DNA from: Paramacrobiotus richtersi
Taxonomy: Eukaryota; Tardigrada; Eutardigrada; Parachela; Macrobiotidae
NCBI GenBank assembly: GCA_034698045.1
Contig: JAQGAU010001254.1
Location: forward strand, 1-20,235
Direction: 5' to 3'
DNA length: 20,235 nucleotides
The notes under the pieces: generated by a model
The model's database searches: none
Seen by the model: only the letters and a program-made list of their open reading frames with translations
Told to the model about the DNA's origin: nothing
Part shown: positions 16,790 to 20,235 of the stretch, piece after piece
Layout of the letters: each line of letters starts with the position of its first letter
Numbering within the stretch: the stretch's first letter is position 1
Made by a program: the position numbers and the translations under genes

Positions 16790-18064
16790 TTCGGTGGGCG
16801 ACTAGGGTTCCTGGAACCACCATTTCCCTAACTACCTCCATTGTTTCCGTTATTGTTCCTAAAGCCGTTGCTGCTACCACCGCTGTAGGCTCGACGTCTC
16901 TGGCCGCCACCATTACCTCCACGGCCACGGGCTGGGCCTCTCCGGCTCCCACCAGGACCTCCACGCGGTGAACGAGTAAACTGCCATGCGATCCGGTACG
17001 CCCCGGTAGCAGCGTCGTGCCACTTTATTCACATCGGGTTCTCGTGCTGCTGGAGGTCGGCATTGTCGCAGTCGGTGATGTCGTGCCCCGGGGCTTCACA
17101 GTGTTGACACCAGAATCCATTACCATGGTTCGGATGCCTGCATGCATGGGTGCACGTGTTTTGGCGGTCGCTGACGGATCCTTTGTAATCGTTGAGGGCC
17201 TGCCAGTTGATGTCGGCGTTCGGGTTTCCCCCTTGTCCGCTACCCCAGTTACCTCTGGCTGGGCCTTCCCGGCCGTTACCATTGGTGTTACCGCGGGGTG
17301 GGTACCCGGTGCTAAGTCCTGGTCCGCCATTGGTGTTCGGGAACCCGTTATAAGGGTTGTACTGCGGAGAATGTCCGCCCACCACAGCCTGGGACACAGA
17401 GATCGGCGTCACGATGACGTACCCGGGGTGACGTTCACTGTGGTTCTAGACCACGGAGTACTCCGGGTGATGCTGACAGTACTCGCTGATGAACGCCAAG
17501 AAATGGGCTGGGGTATTGGGTCCGCGGCCGTCCAAGGCCTTGCAGATCTCCGGGTAACACTTGAGACCCTGCCAAAGAAAAGGAACCATACGTTCTTGGG
17601 CGTCGGTGAACCCGGCTTTGTCGCCAAGGCTCATCATGTACTGGTAGTGCTGCTGAATGGTCTCATTGCTGGGGTCGTAATTCCGACTCGGTCAGCGCAT
17701 TGTTACAAAGGTTTTTGTCCTGGAACCGAGCTGTGAAGTCGTCGACCCATTCCTTTATGAACTTCGGGCGTTATTTGATGCCAACCTGCTCTTATACCAG
17801 TCCAGGGACTCACCCTCCATGAGGTTCCCGAAGGCCGCTATTTGGCATATCTCACTCCAGACTTTGCTCCAGTGGCGAGCTTGAAGCGCTGGGAGGAACC
17901 CGGTAACGTCAGAGCCACCCTTAAACTTGTGGCACTCAATCTTGGCGGAGTTCCCCGCTCTCCGGCTCCGGTTTGCTTGGACCACTGCTTTGGCCACAGA
18001 CTCTCCAACTGCCAAGGCCACACCTTGGACGAGCTGAACGGTAGTGCGGTAAGTTGGCGGCGGT

Positions 18065-18087
18065 GGTCTTACCTCTCCGGCCAGACC
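18065..18087 (-). repeat. Pentaloop hairpin at gag start
   Basis: GGTCT-T-ACC pairs with GGC-C-AGACC around TCTCC (18074-18078): eight pairs including one A.C (U.G in the RNA), plus one mismatch. It is the right-most member I found and overlaps the first codons of gag. Confidence 0.8.
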
Positions 18088-18196
18088 CACGCCTGTTGGA
18101 GGTCGAGAACCACTGCGTTCAACTCCTGGGGGCCTCTAAAGCCCTGTGTTCCTCGCGTCTCCCGCGGGTCCCCGACCAGGGTCCCGGCTCCCACGT

Positions 18197-20235
18197 CCCG
18201 CCTCTCCCAAGCGTGACACCAGGGTAGCCGCTTATGCCGACCTACCGGAAGTCACCCACCAACAGCAGTATCAACTGTATTGGCTGGATCACACCCCAGG
18301 CAACCGAGAAGGCTAATACGCAAGCCTACCGGGAACCTCGGGAGGTGTCGTTTGCGCGAGAGGACCTAGTAATACCAGATCCTACGACGACAGGAAATGG
18401 AAGTCAACCATCGGTGGCATTTTACATAACCACCCCTGCCGCGTCGACGCCTTCAACGGACCCGACTACGGACGAGGTTCCTGTACAGTCACACCAACCG
18501 GAAGTGGTGTCCTTATCACGGGACATTTCCAACATCAGCCTAATGGACCTCGAAGTGGCTGATAAGGAGGCCGTGAGGTCGGACGAGGTCGCTGCTTCAC
18601 CCCGCATCCCTTCCGACTCTCCGACCGGGAGTGTACAACCTTCCGCTCCCTACAGCACACCTCCAACACCGGTAGCTACAAAAGTTACTGGACGTGAGGG
18701 AGGAGGTTCCGGCTTCATGTTCGGCCATATGGAGAACATGTTCACCCAGTTGGCACGAACCACCAGATCTCGGAAGGAAGACAAGACCTCGGAGAGCTTA
18801 ACGGACCCGGACCTTTCCACGCCGAGCCCTACGAAGCTCACGCCGAGCTCCTTCCACATCAACCCGTTGATCAGGAGCTTGGCTTAGGTGATCAAGCCTA
18901 CCGGAAGCTCGTCGTCGTTGCATCCAAAGGACGACAAGTTCGCACAGACGTATAGATATGGTATGGTGCCACAACCGGATGTTGTGCCGATGTCCTGTCG
19001 GGTACCAATACCCAGGAAACTCAACCAGTGGATGACTCGATATAAAGGCGGTCCACGTTGTTGCATGGGACACCACCGAACCTGCTCATCCCAACCCAAC
19101 AGGAGGGAAATACCACTACGACAACGACTACCACTACTAGCCAGTCGACGGAAGTTCCAGCTCGTCAACACCCAGACGAGATTGGACAACAACCACCCAG
19201 TGGGGTTAATATCCAGTCGACATCGGCGCCGTCATGAGGTCCACAAATCACCTCAGCGGTTCTGAAAGGGGCATGTCGCCGAGCATTCGCAGACGGATGC
19301 CTAGTTAAAAAAAAAACAATTACGGGATGCATGGGAGGAAGAGCGAGAAGACGCAAAGGCCAAGGTGAGATGCCGCTTCCCACCTCCGCCACCAAACCAG
19401 GGTACGCGAAGGCAGGAGAATCCTCAGCCACCACCTTTAGGATTCCCAAAGCCACATCAGGGACAGCCGATGGGTCACGGGGTTCCACAATGCCAGGTTC
19501 CACCAGGGATACCACAGGCAACCACGTATTGTTATCCCATGTCACAGGCTTACCCAGCCCAAGCACCGATCAACTTCCGGCCTCTCCCGGATGCTCTCAT
19601 GGCACAGCGTCCGAGGTCTGATAGAGCCAAGACCCCGAGGTAATGCGGCTCCAAGGATGAGATCGACAGTTTCCTCATGAAGTATGAGATCGCCGCCGGG
19701 GCAAACGGCTGGACAGACAACCAAAAGTGCACCGAAATGGTCACGGCACTGGAAGGTAGAGCGAAAGTGTGGTATAACTCCATACTCACTTTTCCTCAGA
19801 CGCCAGCAACCTACGAAGAATGGAAGTCCAAGATGAAGTTACGGTTTGAGGATCTGGGACGCAAAAGGAATGATGCGCTCGAGTTGTCCTCCCGCTCGAT
19901 TGTAGTTACGCAAGCCTTCCGAAGGAGCAGAACCCCCGCGTGATAGCTTGTCAGCTGGCTACGCAGCAGTCGGGACAAGGCAAGGCGAGGCAATACCCAG
20001 CGTACGCCCTAGCACGTGGATCCCAGGTACAGCAGCCGTACTCGCCGGGCTATCAATACCCGCGTGGTTCTGGCTACCGCGGTCGAGGCCGTGGAGGTCA
20101 AGGCCGTGGAGGTCCTGGTGCCGGTTGTGGAGGTTGCCGAGGTGGATACGAAGGTAATTCACAGTATGGACGACCGCCCCCATTCGACCAGGCAGTGCAA
20201 ACCGGACGCCAACAGCAAGGGACTGGGTACCAGCA
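18197..20235 (+). pseudogene. Gag of a second Ty3/gypsy-type element (plus strand), partial
   Basis: Broken gag running off the right edge. Upstream pieces: RVAAYADLPEVTHQQQYQLY (18221-18280), then after a frame change near 18310 a Ser/Thr/Pro-rich region with FGHMENMFTQLARTTRSRKE (about 18720-18780) up to a TAG at 18885-18887. Frame is lost across 18888-19300. From about 19316 comes LRDAWEEEREDAKAK, a Pro/Gln-rich segment, an in-frame TAA (19641-19643), and the capsid core KYEIAAGANGWTD, ALEGRAKVWYNSI and TYEEWKSKMKLRFEDL (19680-19850), which matches the retrotransposon gag pattern. After another frame change near 19880 comes KEQNPRVIACQLATQQ, then a Gly/Arg box SGYRGRGRGGQGRGG (about 20070-20115), open to the end. 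Its capsid differs clearly from the minus-strand gag, so it is a separate family. I saw no TCTCC pentaloop hairpins in it. Confidence 0.75.
18205..18221 (-). promoter_or_regulatory. Candidate primer-binding site (tRNA 3' end-like)
   Basis: On the + strand the 17 bases TCCCAAGCGTGACACCA look like the 3' end of a tRNA ending in CCA; the GTGACACCA end recalls eukaryotic tRNA-Leu. On the minus strand this is TGGTGTCACGCTTGGGA, the form of a retroelement primer-binding site, about 115 bases before the gag ATG-like start. No LTR end (CA) abuts it, so the 5' LTR seems to have been lost. The match could be chance. Confidence 0.3.

Larger units (their letters stand above)
16641..18090 (-). pseudogene. 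Ty3/gypsy gag: capsid, CCHC zinc knuckle, RGG box
   Basis: Would form the particle and bind RNA. Capsid-like sequence starts near MGLAGEV (18090) and includes IECHKFKGGSDVTGFLPALQ (about 17945-17890) and LMEGESLDWYKSRLAS (about 17820-17775). A short shifted segment with KEWVDDFTARFQDKN (about 17757-17710) follows, and the original frame resumes at ETIQQHYQYMMSLGDKAG (about 17670). The frame then has an in-frame TAG (17446-17448), a Gly/Asn-rich linker and CQHCEAPGHDITDC (17109-17068), a perfect CX2CX4HX4C nucleocapsid knuckle. After a TGA (17029-17031) comes a Gly/Arg-rich box with SRRGPARGRGGNGGG (about 16945-16900), then a TAG (16828-16830), more Gly/Asn repeats and a TAA (16648-16650). These parts share one frame apart from the short shifted segment. 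Confidence 0.85.
8763..18221 (-). mobile_element. Degenerate Ty3/gypsy-type LTR retrotransposon rich in pentaloop hairpins
   Basis: Domain order on the minus strand: gag capsid, CCHC knuckle, RGG box, RT, RNase H, integrase, pol extension, extra ORF, LTR. RT before integrase places it with Ty3/gypsy-type elements. Gag-pol has many stops and frameshifts and the integrase has an internal deletion, whereas the extra 509-aa ORF is open. Only a 3' LTR is suggested; at the 5' side the element stops near a possible primer-binding site at 18205-18221, beyond which plus-strand gag sequence of another element begins. Protease motifs (DTG/DSG) were not found between gag and RT. GC content is visibly higher than in the left half of the window. 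Confidence 0.88.

Noticed and set aside
16516..16971. 151-codon + strand frame and a 113-codon minus frame rich in Val/Thr
   Set aside because: Both are shifted readings of the Gly/Arg/Asn-rich gag nucleocapsid box, which continues the gag frame.
17017..17736. 239-codon open frame on the + strand
   Set aside because: Antisense to gag, which carries a perfect CCHC knuckle on the minus strand here.
9500..18087. PER-type peptide repeat as a conserved protein motif
   Set aside because: The same nucleotide core occurs in non-coding parts and in all three frames of coding parts, so the peptide is a by-product of the hairpin.

Overview
The window looks like a transposon-dense stretch of a eukaryotic, probably invertebrate animal, nuclear genome. 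I see no intact host gene, rRNA, tRNA or CRISPR array. Evidence for a eukaryote: a LINE reverse transcriptase relic, a PIF/Harbinger-type DNA transposon, two Ty3/gypsy-type retroelements, a CCAAT/E-box/GC-box promoter, an AATAAA poly(A) signal and splice-acceptor-like sequence. The species cannot be named from the sequence.

Layout. (1) 342-1650, minus: LINE RT pseudogene; about 365 codons from 1436 down to 342 stay in one frame, broken by four stops. (2) 1651-4797: no supportable gene; a 2 x 32-bp near-perfect hairpin lies at 4199-4270. (3) 4798-6914: a PIF/Harbinger-like transposon with about 43-bp terminal inverted repeats, a transposase on the minus strand with one frame break, and a left subterminal region of four blocks of a GTATTC/GAATAC motif spaced 10-11 bp apart, alternating in orientation. 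(4) 6915-8762: non-coding. (5) About 8763-18221, minus: a damaged Ty3/gypsy-type retrotransposon in the order gag (CCHC knuckle, RGG box), RT, RNase H, integrase, a 226-aa pol extension or extra ORF, an intact 509-aa third ORF, a 3' region and a 3' LTR with promoter and poly(A) signal. No 5' LTR is visible. (6) About 18197-20235, plus: broken gag of a second Ty3/gypsy-type element, head to head with the first and running off the window.

Main discovery. The minus-strand retrotransposon carries more than 30 small stem-loops of one architecture: a stem of about 5-12 bp closing a five-base loop, most often TCTCC on the + strand (GGAGA in the element RNA). Stems change by compensatory substitution. 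The tolerated internal mismatches are A.C on the + strand, which become U.G wobbles in the element's own RNA. Inside the intact third ORF the motif is read in all three frames. It is dense in the 3' region, ORF3, the RNase H-integrase linker and pol extension, and sparse over the RT and RNase H catalytic domains. This points to selection on, or spread of, an RNA hairpin rather than a protein motif. A plausible but untested role is Gag/nucleocapsid binding, since the loop resembles the GGAG loop of lentiviral packaging hairpin SL3; a swarm of mobile micro-hairpins is the main alternative.
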